Position numbers and translations under genes: made by a program. DNA of 64,000 bases, taken from positions 1,488,001 to 1,552,000 of the forward strand of contig NZ_CBDCWX010000005.1 of assembly GCF_965223525.1 (NCBI RefSeq). Direction: 5' to 3'. The notes under the pieces were generated by a model. It searched no databases and was not told where the DNA came from. It saw only the letters and a program-made list of their open reading frames with translations. This document shows, piece after piece, positions 41,364-49,361 of this stretch. The stretch comes from Leptofilum sp965223525. GTDB taxonomy: Bacteria > Chloroflexota > Anaerolineae > Promineifilales > Promineifilaceae. The number at the start of each line of letters is the position of its first letter. The first letter of the stretch is position 1.

Positions 41364-41721
41364 TTTGGTTACTCCTTCACGAAAACTTTGGTAAAATTGA
41401 CCTGAAATTACAGACACCCGCATAAAATGTAGGTCACAAAACAGTTGCCTTGCACCTGGTAGTTCGATCAAAAATGGGAAGAGACGAACCAGTTCAACTG
41501 TTGTGACACAAAATTCCGCCGGATTTCAACAACGACAACAAAGAAGAACGGGATAAAAACGGTCGTTTTCATCCTAATCCTCGCTGCCAAATAATATGTG
41601 ACTAATTTCCTATGCCCGTGTCTTACTTTTGTGGGTGCGTCGGGAGCATCGTTGCTTGATTTATTAACCTGGCAATTTGCCTAACCATGTTGTAGTGATT
41701 TTTTATCTTGAGGAGGTTGTA
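41364..41721. other. 358-bp divergent intergenic region without a gene
   Basis: This gap separates the large mechanosensitive gene (-) and the HhH gene (+). In it I see no coding signal, no strong hairpin and no clear -35/-10 pair. It must hold both promoters; the only defined site is AGGAGG at about 41710-41717 for the downstream gene. Confidence 0.5.
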
Positions 41722-42180
41722 ATGAATTTTTGGGTTGGCTTGATCATTGGTTTGATTTTAGGTTGGGTCATAGAGTGGGTCATTGATTGGCTCTTTTGGC
41801 GGCGCGAAGATGAGGGAACGGCCGTTGCCAGCAGGACAATGGACATAGATCTGCAAGGTAAATTGGCGGCAGTCGAGGCCGAAAAAGAGTCGCTGGCAGC
41901 CCGCTTGCAAGAAGCGCTCAGTAAAGAACCAGAAGTAATTGTGCAGGAAGTAATTAAAGAAGTGATGGTAAAGCAAGATCGTCTGCAAAAGATTCACGGC
42001 ATTGGCGATGTGTTTACGCGTCGCTTTAACGAGGCTGGTGTTTATAGCTTTGCTCAACTTGCTGCGATCACGCCAGAACGCGCTCGTGAAATTATTGATC
42101 CAGAAGAGTGGCAGAACATCGAACCAGAGCAATGGATTGCTGAAGCCAAGCAGTTTGCTGAAAAAGCCCAAAATAGCTAG
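41722..42180 (+). CDS. membrane-anchored helix-hairpin-helix protein
   Basis: A 152-residue protein with AGGAGG before ATG 41722. One N-terminal helix (FWVGLIIGLILGWVIEWVIDWLFW) is followed by a coiled-coil stretch (LAAVEAEKESLAARLQEALSKEPEVIVQEVIKEV) and a C-terminal HhH_5/DUF4332-like domain (LQKIHGIGDVFTRRFNEAGVYSFAQLAAITPERAREII). Such domains bind DNA or proteins non-specifically; here the domain would be cytoplasmic next to the membrane. The following Ig/LysM gene starts 64 bp later in the same direction. Confidence 0.8.
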   Translation: MNFWVGLIIGLILGWVIEWVIDWLFWRREDEGTAVASRTMDIDLQGKLAAVEAEKESLAARLQEALSKEPEVIVQEVIKEVMVKQDRLQKIHGIGDVFTRRFNEAGVYSFAQLAAITPERAREIIDPEEWQNIEPEQWIAEAKQFAEKAQNS

Positions 42181-42244
42181 TACTGAAGCAAACTTTTTTT
42201 GACAGACACTTTATTTGCAAATTGCTTCAGTAAAGGATAACTAA

Positions 42245-44041
42245 ATGATTCATCACAGAGAAAAAGGCGAAGTGAGACGCTTCGATATTTTCAAATTGAT
42301 AGTTTTGATCATCCTCATTGCCCTGCTGCTGTGGTTTTGGCTATCCCCCCCGGCGTTTGTGCAAGGGACAGATGCGGGTGTAGAGGATACGGCCGTTGCC
42401 ACCGATACCACCGATGATGCAGACACGAGCGCGGCCGTAGATGAGCCAATGGACGAGGCGATGCCCGAAATCGCCGTCCCCGAACTGGAAGACCCCATCC
42501 TGAGCGATGGCCAGGAACCCGGTACCGTGAGCCTGAGCGGCAGCGGCACCCCCGGCTCCACCGTGCGCCTCATTTTGGATGGTGAAGAAGTTGGCACCAC
42601 CGAAGTAGATGCCGACGGCAGTTGGACTTACGACCTCGACTTGGAAGTCGGTTCCCGCTCCCTTACGCTGGAAGCGCTAGATGTAGATGGCAGCGTAGCC
42701 CACACCGTAGACCTGCCACCATTTCAGGTAGCACTAGACATCCCCACGCTGGATCTGCCGGAAGGCGACCTGCTTGCTGGGCCAGTTCGCCTGAGCGGGA
42801 CGGCTACCCCCGGCAGCGAAGTGGGGATTGTCATAGACGATGAGCTGGTAGGCACCGCCACCGTTGGCGCGGACGGCACATGGTCGTTCGACACAGAATT
42901 GGCAGCGGGACTTCATGGTCTGCACGTGCAGGCTATTGACGCCAATGGAAACGTAGCTGGCGAGTCAGAAGGCTTTGGGTTGTCGTTGTCTGAGCTGACC
43001 TTGCCCGATTTTGACCTGCCCAGCCTTGACTTTAGCGCAGGGGAGGTAGATTTTGGCGGTGTCGGAACCCCAGGCAGCACGGTGGAATTGGTAGCAAATG
43101 GCGAAGTGGTGGGGACGGCCGTTGTTGGCGCAGACGGTACCTGGATGATTCCGGTTGATCTGCCTGTTGGTGATTATGATCTGAGCTTGCGTATGTTAGA
43201 TGCCGACGGCAACGTATTGGCCGAATCGGAAGGGCGCAACGTAACGGTTGCTGCCACAGCACCCGCTTTTGCTTTGCCAACGTTTGATCTGCCAGAAGCA
43301 GATTTGGCGGGAGGTGATGTGACGCTGACCGGTACCGGCACGCCTGGCAGTGAGGTGGAAATTGTGGTCAACGGCGAGGTTGTGGGTACGGCCGTTGTGG
43401 CCGACGACGGCACCTGGAGCTTGCCCATCAATTTGCCTGCTGGCGACTACGAGCTGGCTCTGCGGACAGTAGATGGTGAAGGAACGGCCGTTGAGACCGA
43501 TCCGTTTGCTTTCTCCCTAGCGACTGCCGCGCCGACGCTGGATGAACCCGCCGACGGCAGCAGCGCCGATGGTGGTGAACTCACCTTTAGCGGCATGGGC
43601 GAACCCGGTAGCGAGGTTGAGATTCTGGACGGGGATGAGGTTGTGGGAACGGCCGTTGTGGCCGATGACGGCACCTGGAGCTTTAGCTACACGCCTGCCG
43701 CAGGCGACCACACCTTTGGCGTGCGCGCCGCTGGTGTCAGCGAGCCTGCCGCAACGAGTAGCGTTACCGTTGCCGAAGCTTCCGATTCATCTGCTAGCAG
43801 CTCTACCGGTGCAAGCGGCAGCAGCGACGGTGCGGAAGCCTCTGTGCCAGCCGGTTTTTGCAGCGAAGCAGGGCCGGGCATTGACCAGGGCGATACCTAC
43901 GTGGTGGCTCCCTGTGAATGGCTCACCAAAATTGCCAATCGGCTGGGCATTCCCTACGCCGATCTCATTAGCGTGAACCCGCAAATTGCTGATCCAAACC
44001 TGATTCATCCGGGTCAGGTCATCAATTTGCCGCCGCGATGA
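42245..44041 (+). CDS. Ig-like repeat protein with C-terminal LysM domain
   Basis: A 598-residue cell-surface protein. A single N-terminal helix (about 15-34) anchors it. Five Ig-like repeats of about 85 residues fill residues 85-510; each has the pattern SGxGTPGSxVxLxxDGxxVGTAxVxxDGTW followed by a Leu/Asp-rich strand (LPEADLAGGDV). A Ser/Gly linker leads to a LysM domain (about 548-597: DTYVVAPCEWLTKIANRLGIPYADLISVNPQIADPNLIHPGQVINLPPR), which binds peptidoglycan or chitin-like glycans. The protein would bridge membrane and wall or matrix. Several repeats use ACGGCCGT to encode the TAV of VGTAVV, so the palindrome amplified together with the repeats. Confidence 0.88.
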   Translation: MIHHREKGEVRRFDIFKLIVLIILIALLLWFWLSPPAFVQGTDAGVEDTAVATDTTDDADTSAAVDEPMDEAMPEIAVPELEDPILSDGQEPGTVSLSGSGTPGSTVRLILDGEEVGTTEVDADGSWTYDLDLEVGSRSLTLEALDVDGSVAHTVDLPPFQVALDIPTLDLPEGDLLAGPVRLSGTATPGSEVGIVIDDELVGTATVGADGTWSFDTELAAGLHGLHVQAIDANGNVAGESEGFGLSLSELTLPDFDLPSLDFSAGEVDFGGVGTPGSTVELVANGEVVGTAVVGADGTWMIPVDLPVGDYDLSLRMLDADGNVLAESEGRNVTVAATAPAFALPTFDLPEADLAGGDVTLTGTGTPGSEVEIVVNGEVVGTAVVADDGTWSLPINLPAGDYELALRTVDGEGTAVETDPFAFSLATAAPTLDEPADGSSADGGELTFSGMGEPGSEVEILDGDEVVGTAVVADDGTWSFSYTPAAGDHTFGVRAAGVSEPAATSSVTVAEASDSSASSSTGASGSSDGAEASVPAGFCSEAGPGIDQGDTYVVAPCEWLTKIANRLGIPYADLISVNPQIADPNLIHPGQVINLPPR

Positions 44042-44052
44042 TGAACAAAGTT

Positions 44053-44088
44053 AGGTGACAGGCACTTCAAAAGTGCCTGTCACCTTTT
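44053..44088 (+). terminator. intrinsic terminator after the Ig/LysM gene
   Basis: A 15-bp perfect stem (44053-44067 with 44071-44085; AGGTGACAGGCACTT) with a CAA loop is followed by TTT. It starts 11 bp after the stop codon. The apex CTTCAAAAG matches the core of the 26769 element. Confidence 0.8.
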
Positions 44089-44097
44089 GCAACATTT

Positions 44098-44127
44098 GAC
44101 CTGCCAAACAAACTGGCAGGTCTTTTT
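44098..44127. terminator. second intrinsic terminator, convergent with the FHA gene
   Basis: A 9-bp stem (44098-44106 with 44114-44122; GACCTGCCA) is followed by TTTTTT. With the preceding hairpin it forms a double terminator between the Ig/LysM gene (+) and the FHA gene (-), whose stop is at 44131. Confidence 0.8.
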
Positions 44128-44130
44128 TGT

Positions 44131-44796
44131 TTAGGGGCAAGCGGGGTTAAAGCCAACCGGGCCGAGGACAGTTTCCCAGAACGGCCGTAATCCCCCACAA
44201 TACAACAACTCCCCCTGTTGGTAGCTGTCTAGGAAGAAGACCGTCCCCACGCACAGCACACAGGCCAGCACCAGCAAACAGCCACAGCCAATGAGAATGC
44301 GGTTTCGGTTGGGGGATACGGCCGTTTCTGGTTCATCAAATTCGTCAAAAGTGGGGGGAGGAGCGGGGGTTGGTTCCAGCAAATCGGCTGGCTGGGCGTA
44401 GGCAGGCACCGGTTCTGGCGGCAATGCTGGCGTCACCACATCATCCGCCGGATTATAGATCACCTCTGAGGGCATCCCCGCCGCCCAAAAGCGCAGTTGC
44501 ACCGTGTCGCCAAACTCCACCGAGTCGCCGTGATTCAGCATTGTGGGCTGCTCCAGGCGCAGTCCGTTTACAAATGTGCCGTTGGTGCTGCCCAAATCTT
44601 CCAGCACGTAACTGTCTGCCTGTGGGGTCAGTTGGGCATGGCGGCGAGAAATTTCTGCATCGTTGATCACAATGCCATTGTTGGCCGAACGGCCGATTGT
44701 TTGCGGCGCATTGCCTACCGTAAAGGTTTTGTCCGGCTCTGGCCCTTGCTCCACAACTAGGCGGGCAGGCAGTTGGGCAGATGGATTGTCAGCCAT
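44131..44796 (-). CDS. FHA-domain membrane protein
   Basis: A 221-residue protein. The FHA domain (about 12-105) has the phosphothreonine-binding signature TIGRSANNGIVINDAEISRRHAQLTPQADSYVLEDLGSTNGTFVNGLRL (GR, SRRH, STNGTFVNG). A Pro/Ala-rich linker leads to a C-terminal helix (ILIGCGCLLVLACVLCVGTVFFL) and a short outer tail with three Cys. The FHA part is cytoplasmic and would bind phosphothreonine of a Ser/Thr kinase substrate, though no kinase gene is in the window. Confidence 0.92.
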   Translation of the reverse strand: MADNPSAQLPARLVVEQGPEPDKTFTVGNAPQTIGRSANNGIVINDAEISRRHAQLTPQADSYVLEDLGSTNGTFVNGLRLEQPTMLNHGDSVEFGDTVQLRFWAAGMPSEVIYNPADDVVTPALPPEPVPAYAQPADLLEPTPAPPPTFDEFDEPETAVSPNRNRILIGCGCLLVLACVLCVGTVFFLDSYQQGELLYCGGLRPFWETVLGPVGFNPACP

Positions 44797-44875
44797 AGCA
44801 GTCTCCTGGAAGGTGGTGACAAAAAGATGGGGGAGTATAAAAATAAAGAAGGATGTTTGTCAATGCCATATTGCC

Positions 44876-44937
44876 TTGACATGACGGCAATAGTTCTGTA
44901 TTCTACCTTTACCAGTATTCTTCCTGTAGTAGAATAC
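44876..44937 (+). promoter_or_regulatory. sigma-A promoter with inverted-repeat operator for padR
   Basis: TTGACA (44876-44881), a 17-bp spacer and TATTCT (44899-44904) form a near-consensus promoter. The -10 lies within GTATTCTAC (44898-44906), whose exact complement GTAGAATAC is at 44929-44937; a third AGTATTCT lies between (44914-44921). The 9-bp inverted repeat overlapping the -10 and start region, just before a PadR gene, is what autoregulation would need. Confidence 0.7.
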
Positions 44938-44953
44938 CAATGAGGAATTTAGA

Positions 44954-45328
44954 ATGCCAAATTTAGATGAATTGCTTGCCAAGTGGGAAGAAGGATACAA
45001 AAAAGGATTATTGTCATTCTGGATTCTGCTTCTGTTGAATCAGGAGGAGATGTATGCTTATGAAATGACGGCCGTCATCGCCGATATGAGTCAACAAACT
45101 GTATCTGTTGATGAGAAGAGCATTTACCGTGCGCTCAAGCGTTTTGAAGACAACCAGCTTATTCAAAGTGATGTACGTAAGTCGGATAAGGGGCCGCCGC
45201 GACGGTATTTTCGCCTGACTGAAAACGGCCGTCTTTTATTGGCAAAGTTTTGTGAGCGAAATATTTTAATCTTTCAAGAGCCTCGTGTCGCCGCTGCTAT
45301 CCTGAAAGCTATTGCTGCTGATGAATAA
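44954..45328 (+). CDS. PadR-family transcriptional regulator
   Basis: A 124-residue winged-helix regulator: LLSFWILLLLNQEEMYAYEMTAVIADMSQQTVSVDEKSIYRALKRFEDNQLIQSDVRKSDKGPPRRYFRLTENGRLLLAKF. The GPPRRYFRLTENG wing is diagnostic. The C-terminal helix is short, as in subfamily-2 PadR proteins. It is followed 11 bp later by an unknown membrane protein, the probable regulated partner, and preceded by an operator-like inverted repeat. Confidence 0.92.
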   Translation: MPNLDELLAKWEEGYKKGLLSFWILLLLNQEEMYAYEMTAVIADMSQQTVSVDEKSIYRALKRFEDNQLIQSDVRKSDKGPPRRYFRLTENGRLLLAKFCERNILIFQEPRVAAAILKAIAADE

Positions 45329-45339
45329 AAAAGGACAAA

Positions 45340-45816
45340 ATGATGAAACAAAATATGACTTTCTCCGATTATCCAGAATTGAATGACAAAGCAATTGCAA
45401 CTGCCGCCAGCTTGCAAAAATGGCAACATTTTCTATTGATTGGTTTAGGAGCCGTCATTACTTACGCAATATTGGGAACCAGTACACCAGATAATCTCTT
45501 TGACACATTTTCCTCGGTGCTTCTATGGTTGCTGTTGCTATTGGCACCCGCAGTTGGGGGGATTGTCATCCTGAAATTCCCAGCCTGGCAGTCGCTAGCC
45601 TTGAGCCAGCGCAAAGAGACTATTTTATACTCTTTTGGCTTGAGCCTTTTAACTTTGAGCACTGTTGCTTTGTTTGGCTATCGCTTAAATCCTTACGATG
45701 TTGGCTACATATTGGTGAGTTCTCTCGTTCCGCTGGGTTACGGGCTGTTCATTCTGCGGCTGTATTTTCGCTTAAGCCAGCAGGCAGAAGCTGAGGAGGG
45801 CGATCTATTCCCGTAA
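45340..45816 (+). CDS. four-helix membrane protein co-transcribed with padR
   Basis: A 158-residue protein with AAGGA before ATG 45340 (or 45343). Four helices are visible: WQHFLLIGLGAVITYAIL, SSVLLWLLLLLAPAVGGIVIL, ILYSFGLSLLTLSTVALFGY and VGYILVSSLVPLGYGLFILRLYF. No known motif is found. Small membrane proteins often sit next to PadR genes; it may be a sensor or modulator of the regulator. Function unknown. Confidence 0.7.
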   Translation: MMKQNMTFSDYPELNDKAIATAASLQKWQHFLLIGLGAVITYAILGTSTPDNLFDTFSSVLLWLLLLLAPAVGGIVILKFPAWQSLALSQRKETILYSFGLSLLTLSTVALFGYRLNPYDVGYILVSSLVPLGYGLFILRLYFRLSQQAEAEEGDLFP

Positions 45817-45904
45817 GCAATATTTGGTTGGGGAACTAGCGGGGGCTAATCGTAGAAATAAAACGGCCGTTTGCCATTGAACCTCTCTCGGCGATAATCT
45901 GCAG

Positions 45905-46252
45905 ATGATTATTTTGCACATTATGACAGAGACGGCGTGGCAAACGGCCGTTGCCGTTGGCGAATACCGTGCCGATTCATTAGAGAGCGAAGGCTTTATT
46001 CATTGCTCCACCGTTGAGCAGGTGCTCATGCCCGCCAACCAGATGTTCGCCGGGCAAACCGACCTCATCTTGCTCATGATTGATCCTACCAAACTGACGG
46101 CCAGACTAATGTACGAAGATTGTTACGAAAGCGGCCACCAATTCCCCCACATTTACGGTCCGCTTAATTTGGATGCCGTGACTGGTTTTGTAGCCTTCTC
46201 GCCCGATGCAGACGGCCGTTTCTCATTGCCAAAATCGCTCAGGAGTTCGTGA
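45905..46252 (+). CDS. DUF952 family protein
   Basis: A 115-residue soluble protein with the DUF952 pattern: ILHIMTETAWQTAVAVGEYRADSLESEGFIHCSTVEQVLMPANQMFAGQTDLILLMIDPTKL... LMYEDCYESGHQFPHIYGPLNLDAVTGFVAFSPDADGRF. The GFIHCS and FPHIYGPLN motifs are invariant in the family and related to an ADP-ribosyltransferase-like fold. The biochemical role is unknown. The DinB-like gene starts 1 bp after its stop. Confidence 0.88.
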   Translation: MIILHIMTETAWQTAVAVGEYRADSLESEGFIHCSTVEQVLMPANQMFAGQTDLILLMIDPTKLTARLMYEDCYESGHQFPHIYGPLNLDAVTGFVAFSPDADGRFSLPKSLRSS

Positions 46253-46253
46253 A

Positions 46254-46715
46254 ATGAAGTTTGTACAAATTTTTCAGCAGAATCGCGCTTACATTGAACA
46301 GATTATTGACACCATGTCTGATGAGCAGATGTTGGTGATGCCTGCCGGATTTGATAACAACATCGCCTGGAATCTGGGGCATCTTATTGTGGTGCAGCAA
46401 TCGCTTATTTACCGATTGTGTGGACTGCCAACGCTCACTCGGCGGGCGCATGTGCGGCTGTTTTCCCCCGGTACGTCCCCTGCCGATTGGCAAGACACAC
46501 CAGATTTGGCCGAAGTACGGCGGCTCCTCACTGAAACCACCGCCCAAACCATCGCTGACGCTGCTGCCGATCGGTTCCAAAACTACAGACCCTACACCAC
46601 GACGACCAGCTTTGATTTGCCCACCTTTGAGGATGCCACTGCTTTCAACTTGTACCACGAGGCGCTCCATTTTGGGGCAATCATGGCGTTGCGGAATGTG
46701 ATCAGGGCGGAGTAG
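46254..46715 (+). CDS. DinB/YfiT-like four-helix protein
   Basis: A 153-residue protein; CAGGAG precedes ATG 46254, inside the end of the DUF952 gene. It has the DinB-like four-helix layout: ARLQ-type first helix (QQNRAYIEQIIDTMSDEQML), GFDNNIAWNLGHLIVVQQSLIYRLCGL with the first metal His, and HEALHFGAIMALRNVI with the other two His residues. DinB-like proteins are often thiol-transferases or metal-binding proteins. Substrate unknown. Confidence 0.85.
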   Translation: MKFVQIFQQNRAYIEQIIDTMSDEQMLVMPAGFDNNIAWNLGHLIVVQQSLIYRLCGLPTLTRRAHVRLFSPGTSPADWQDTPDLAEVRRLLTETTAQTIADAAADRFQNYRPYTTTTSFDLPTFEDATAFNLYHEALHFGAIMALRNVIRAE

Positions 46716-46782
46716 ATGGGGAGGGTACGGCCGTTATCCTAACTGTTTTGCAATCATTTTCCCTTCCCGTCTGGTGTTTACG

Positions 46783-46840
46783 GTAGGGGCGCATCCCCGT
46801 GTGCGCCCAAACTGGGGCAGACACGGGGGTCTGCCCCTAC
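46783..46840. repeat. 58-bp compound palindromic repeat, copy 1
   Basis: GTAGGGGCGCATCCCCGTGT begins the copy and GGGTCTGCCCCTAC ends it. It contains two internal hairpins (GGGGCGC.. and GCAGAC..). Its last bases provide the TAG stop codon of the SRPBCC gene on the minus strand. An inverted near-identical 58-bp copy lies at 47973-48030. Confidence 0.8.
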
Positions 46841-47310
46841 TGAAAATCGTTGGCCATCTCACCACTCGCCACATATTTTCCCACCAAGTTTAGCTCTTCA
46901 TTATAAATTTTGCGCGAAATGGTGGGCGTGATGAGCTTCTCGATGAAGCCCCGGACGCCGGGTGCGGTGCGGGCGCGGGTGTGCAGCGTCACTTTTGACG
47001 CCTGACCGTTGTTTACCGGGTCAACGGTAAAGGTGGTGAGAACACCGGCTTCCTTGTCCTCTTCTTGCAGCACGCGTCCCGGCTCTGGCTCGGTGACCAC
47101 CATGTGGTAGGTGGCTTTAGCTCCCATCACGTTCATGTGTACGGTGATCTCCGTGCCTGCGCCAGTGCCGCCTTTTTCTACCGTCATTTTGGTGAAGTAT
47201 GGTTTTGGCAAGATGGCATTGTGGCTGTGATGATAGTCGGCAAAAATGGCGTAGACGACTTCGGGTGGCGCATCTATCACGCGGGATACGGAAACTTCAT
47301 ACTGGTTCAT
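46837..47310 (-). CDS. SRPBCC (START-like) domain protein
   Basis: A 157-residue protein with GGAGG before ATG 47310; the frame extends 7 codons upstream without a ribosome site. It has the family start (YEVSVSRVIDAPPEVVYAIFADYHHSH) and middle strands (GTEITVHMNVMGAKATYHMVVTEPEPGRVLQEED). The start overlaps the tetR end by 14 bp, so it is coupled to the TetR gene and is its likely target. The ligand is unknown. The stop codon is provided by the 58-bp repeat. Confidence 0.88.
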   Translation of the reverse strand: MNQYEVSVSRVIDAPPEVVYAIFADYHHSHNAILPKPYFTKMTVEKGGTGAGTEITVHMNVMGAKATYHMVVTEPEPGRVLQEEDKEAGVLTTFTVDPVNNGQASKVTLHTRARTAPGVRGFIEKLITPTISRKIYNEELNLVGKYVASGEMANDFQ

Positions 47311-47887
47311 GTTTACCTCCAAATTGGGCAATCATTTTCTCGACGACCTCGGCCAGTGGGTAGTTGGCTGGGTCTAATAAATATTGTTGAATCGCGCCTT
47401 CGATGACGCTGTACAGGTAATATCCTTCTAACTCTGGCTGTGGCCAGCCTGCTTGCGCCAGTTCTGCCACAAAGCAGCTACGCAGCATCGCTGTTCGCTC
47501 CCGAAACGCATCTCCCAAGACGGCCATGATGGCTGGCTGGGTACGGAGCATGTAAAAGAGTGACCAAAATTCCGGCTCGCTGGCCAACAAATCGAAAATG
47601 GCGTGTAGCAGGTTGGGTAGTACTTCACCGGGGGGGCTGGTTTGCAGAACGGCCGTTATTCGTTCATCAATCCGCGCCATCACAAAATCAAACACGGCCT
47701 GCAGCAAACTTTCCTTGTTGGCAAAGTAATGGTACATGAGCCCCACCGAGAGTCCTGCGGCCGTGGCGATGTTGCGAGTGGTGGTGTGGGCATACCCTTT
47801 TTGGGCAAACAGGCGCATGGCGCTGTTGAGAATATTGGTTCGGGTCGCTGCCCGAATCGCTTCGTTTTGTTTTTCAGTTCTTGGCAT
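47297..47887 (-). CDS. TetR-family transcriptional regulator
   Basis: A 196-residue regulator. The HTH lies at about residues 12-60 (ATRTNILNSAMRLFAQKGYAHTTTRNIATAAGLSVGLMYHYFANKESLLQAV). The ligand-binding helices follow. It is first in a two-gene unit with the SRPBCC gene. The operator-like palindrome 47897-47912 just upstream fits autoregulation. Confidence 0.95.
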   Translation of the reverse strand: MPRTEKQNEAIRAATRTNILNSAMRLFAQKGYAHTTTRNIATAAGLSVGLMYHYFANKESLLQAVFDFVMARIDERITAVLQTSPPGEVLPNLLHAIFDLLASEPEFWSLFYMLRTQPAIMAVLGDAFRERTAMLRSCFVAELAQAGWPQPELEGYYLYSVIEGAIQQYLLDPANYPLAEVVEKMIAQFGGKHEPV

Positions 47888-47896
47888 AGTTTTCTA

Positions 47897-47912
47897 TTGA
47901 GCAAGCGTTCAA
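47897..47912. promoter_or_regulatory. TetR operator-like palindrome
   Basis: TTGAGCAAGCGTTCAA has matching ends (TTGA-C...G-TCAA) with imperfect centre, located 9 bp before the tetR start. This TTGA-N-C...G-N-TCAA shape is typical of operators next to TetR genes that carry the HTH type seen here. Confidence 0.6.
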
Positions 47913-47972
47913 TCAAAATATACACCTTCCCAATTTTTCTGTCAAGTAACCAGGCGATTAACGATTGTGTCG

Positions 47973-48030
47973 GTAGGGGTAGACCCCCGTGTCTACCCGC
48001 TTTTGGGCGCACACGGGGGTACGCCCCTAC
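47973..48030. repeat. 58-bp compound palindromic repeat, copy 2 (inverted)
   Basis: Read on the minus strand, this copy matches copy 1 (46783-46840) over all 58 bp with a few differences. Together they flank the tetR-SRPBCC pair as inverted repeats about 1.13 kb apart. The ends (GTAGGGG...CCCCTAC) are the same as those of the 29-bp REP units farther right. Confidence 0.8.
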
Positions 48031-48111
48031 AAATGGTATATTTCTAAAACTGTCATTTTTTTAAGGTCACGCAAAATTGGCCAGAAAATCATCAAATCGT
48101 AGAATTGCGAC

Positions 48112-49128
48112 ATGAGCGTGATTACTTTTATTGCATCTGGAACGCGGGGAGATGTGCAGCCAGCAGTAGCGGTGGGCAAAGCGTTGCGCCAGCATGGCCA
48201 CACGGTTCGGGTTTTGGCAGGGGCTAACTTTGCCGATTGGATTCAGCAACATGGCCTCATTCCGCTGCCCACTCAGATTGATATGCAGGCGATGATGGCC
48301 AGCGAGGGCGGGCGCGACTGGGTGGAAAAGGGGCACAATCCGGTGCTGCAATTGCGGATTATGGGGCGGCTTTTGGCAAAGCACGGGATGCAAATTGCCA
48401 GCGACGCCTGGGACGCTTGCCAGGGCAGTGACCTGATTGTGAGCAGCTTTACCTCGGATGTGTACGCGGTGGGGATGGCGCAAAAATTGGGCGTGCCGCA
48501 CGTGAGTGCGCCGCTGCAGCCGACCTTGTTTACGACGCGAGACGGCCGTACCCTCCTCAATGCCCCGCTCCCCAACCGATCTAGCTGGATCAACTATTGG
48601 TTTGGCAAATTTTTCATCGAAACGGCCGCTTGGAGCCTGTACAGGGATATTGCCAATCGCGTTCGCAAAGAAATGCTGGGGATGCCTGCCCAAACCCGCG
48701 CCGAAAACCGGGAAGATCGGCGCAAAATGACGATTATTCACGGCTACAGCCCCAGCGTGGTGCCGCATCCAGCCGATTGGCCAGACAACTTCCATACGGC
48801 TGGCTACTGGCTTTTAGACGAAAATGAGCAGTGGCAGCCGCCTGGCGAACTGCTCGATTTTTTGGCGGCGGGCTTGCGGGCGGGCGTACCGTCTATTTTG
48901 GTGCCGCACTTTGCCGACCAGCCGTTTTGGGGGCAGCGGGTGGCTGCGCTGGGCGTGGGGTCAAAAGCAATCATGAGGCATAAGCTGACGGCGCATAAGT
49001 TGGCGGCGGCGATTGACGCTGGCGTTTCCAACCAAACCATGCGCCAAAAAGCAACCCAACTGGGTCAAAAAATCCGCGCAGAAGATGGCATTGCCCGCGC
49101 CGTGACGCTCATCGAAGAAGAATTGTGA
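48112..49128 (+). CDS. MGT/UGT-type glycosyltransferase with internal deletion of the donor site
   Basis: A 338-residue protein of the GT1 family (usually about 420-430). The N-terminal acceptor domain is normal: ITFIASGTRGDVQPAVAVGKALRQHGHTVRVLAG. Near residue 250, PPGELLDFLAAG runs directly into LRAGVPSILVPHFADQPFWGQRVAALGVG. In full-length relatives about 90 residues lie between these, including the VYVGFGSM strand and the HHGGAGTTAAG nucleotide-sugar loop. The join is at the shared AAG, so an in-frame deletion removed most of the donor-binding site. The protein is probably not catalytic. Copies of its 3' end occur at 50378 and 51383. Confidence 0.8.
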   Translation: MSVITFIASGTRGDVQPAVAVGKALRQHGHTVRVLAGANFADWIQQHGLIPLPTQIDMQAMMASEGGRDWVEKGHNPVLQLRIMGRLLAKHGMQIASDAWDACQGSDLIVSSFTSDVYAVGMAQKLGVPHVSAPLQPTLFTTRDGRTLLNAPLPNRSSWINYWFGKFFIETAAWSLYRDIANRVRKEMLGMPAQTRAENREDRRKMTIIHGYSPSVVPHPADWPDNFHTAGYWLLDENEQWQPPGELLDFLAAGLRAGVPSILVPHFADQPFWGQRVAALGVGSKAIMRHKLTAHKLAAAIDAGVSNQTMRQKATQLGQKIRAEDGIARAVTLIEEEL

Positions 49129-49190
49129 ATGAGTTGACCGGAAACACGAACCTGTGGTTGCTAATTGACGAAATTTCATTGGGCAAAGAA

Positions 49191-49215
49191 GCGGCGCGGT
49201 GAGACGCCGTGCCGC
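49191..49215 (+). terminator. GC-rich hairpin downstream of the glycosyltransferase
   Basis: GCGGCGCGGTG (49191-49201) pairs with CGCCGTGCCGC (49205-49215) using two G-T wobbles around AGA. It has no T tract. It lies 62 bp after the stop in a 233-bp gap (49129-49361) that otherwise shows no gene. Confidence 0.45.
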
Positions 49216-49361
49216 AGCCAACCATGAAGACCCGCCTAGAGCAGGAATGTATGGTTTATAAAGCTATCTGCTTAACCCTACCCGTAAGCCATCTTCGGTA
49301 AATTGTCATCAGTTATCGTTTGGAACGCAGTGCCAGTTTGAACAAAACCCAGGAGGTAAAC

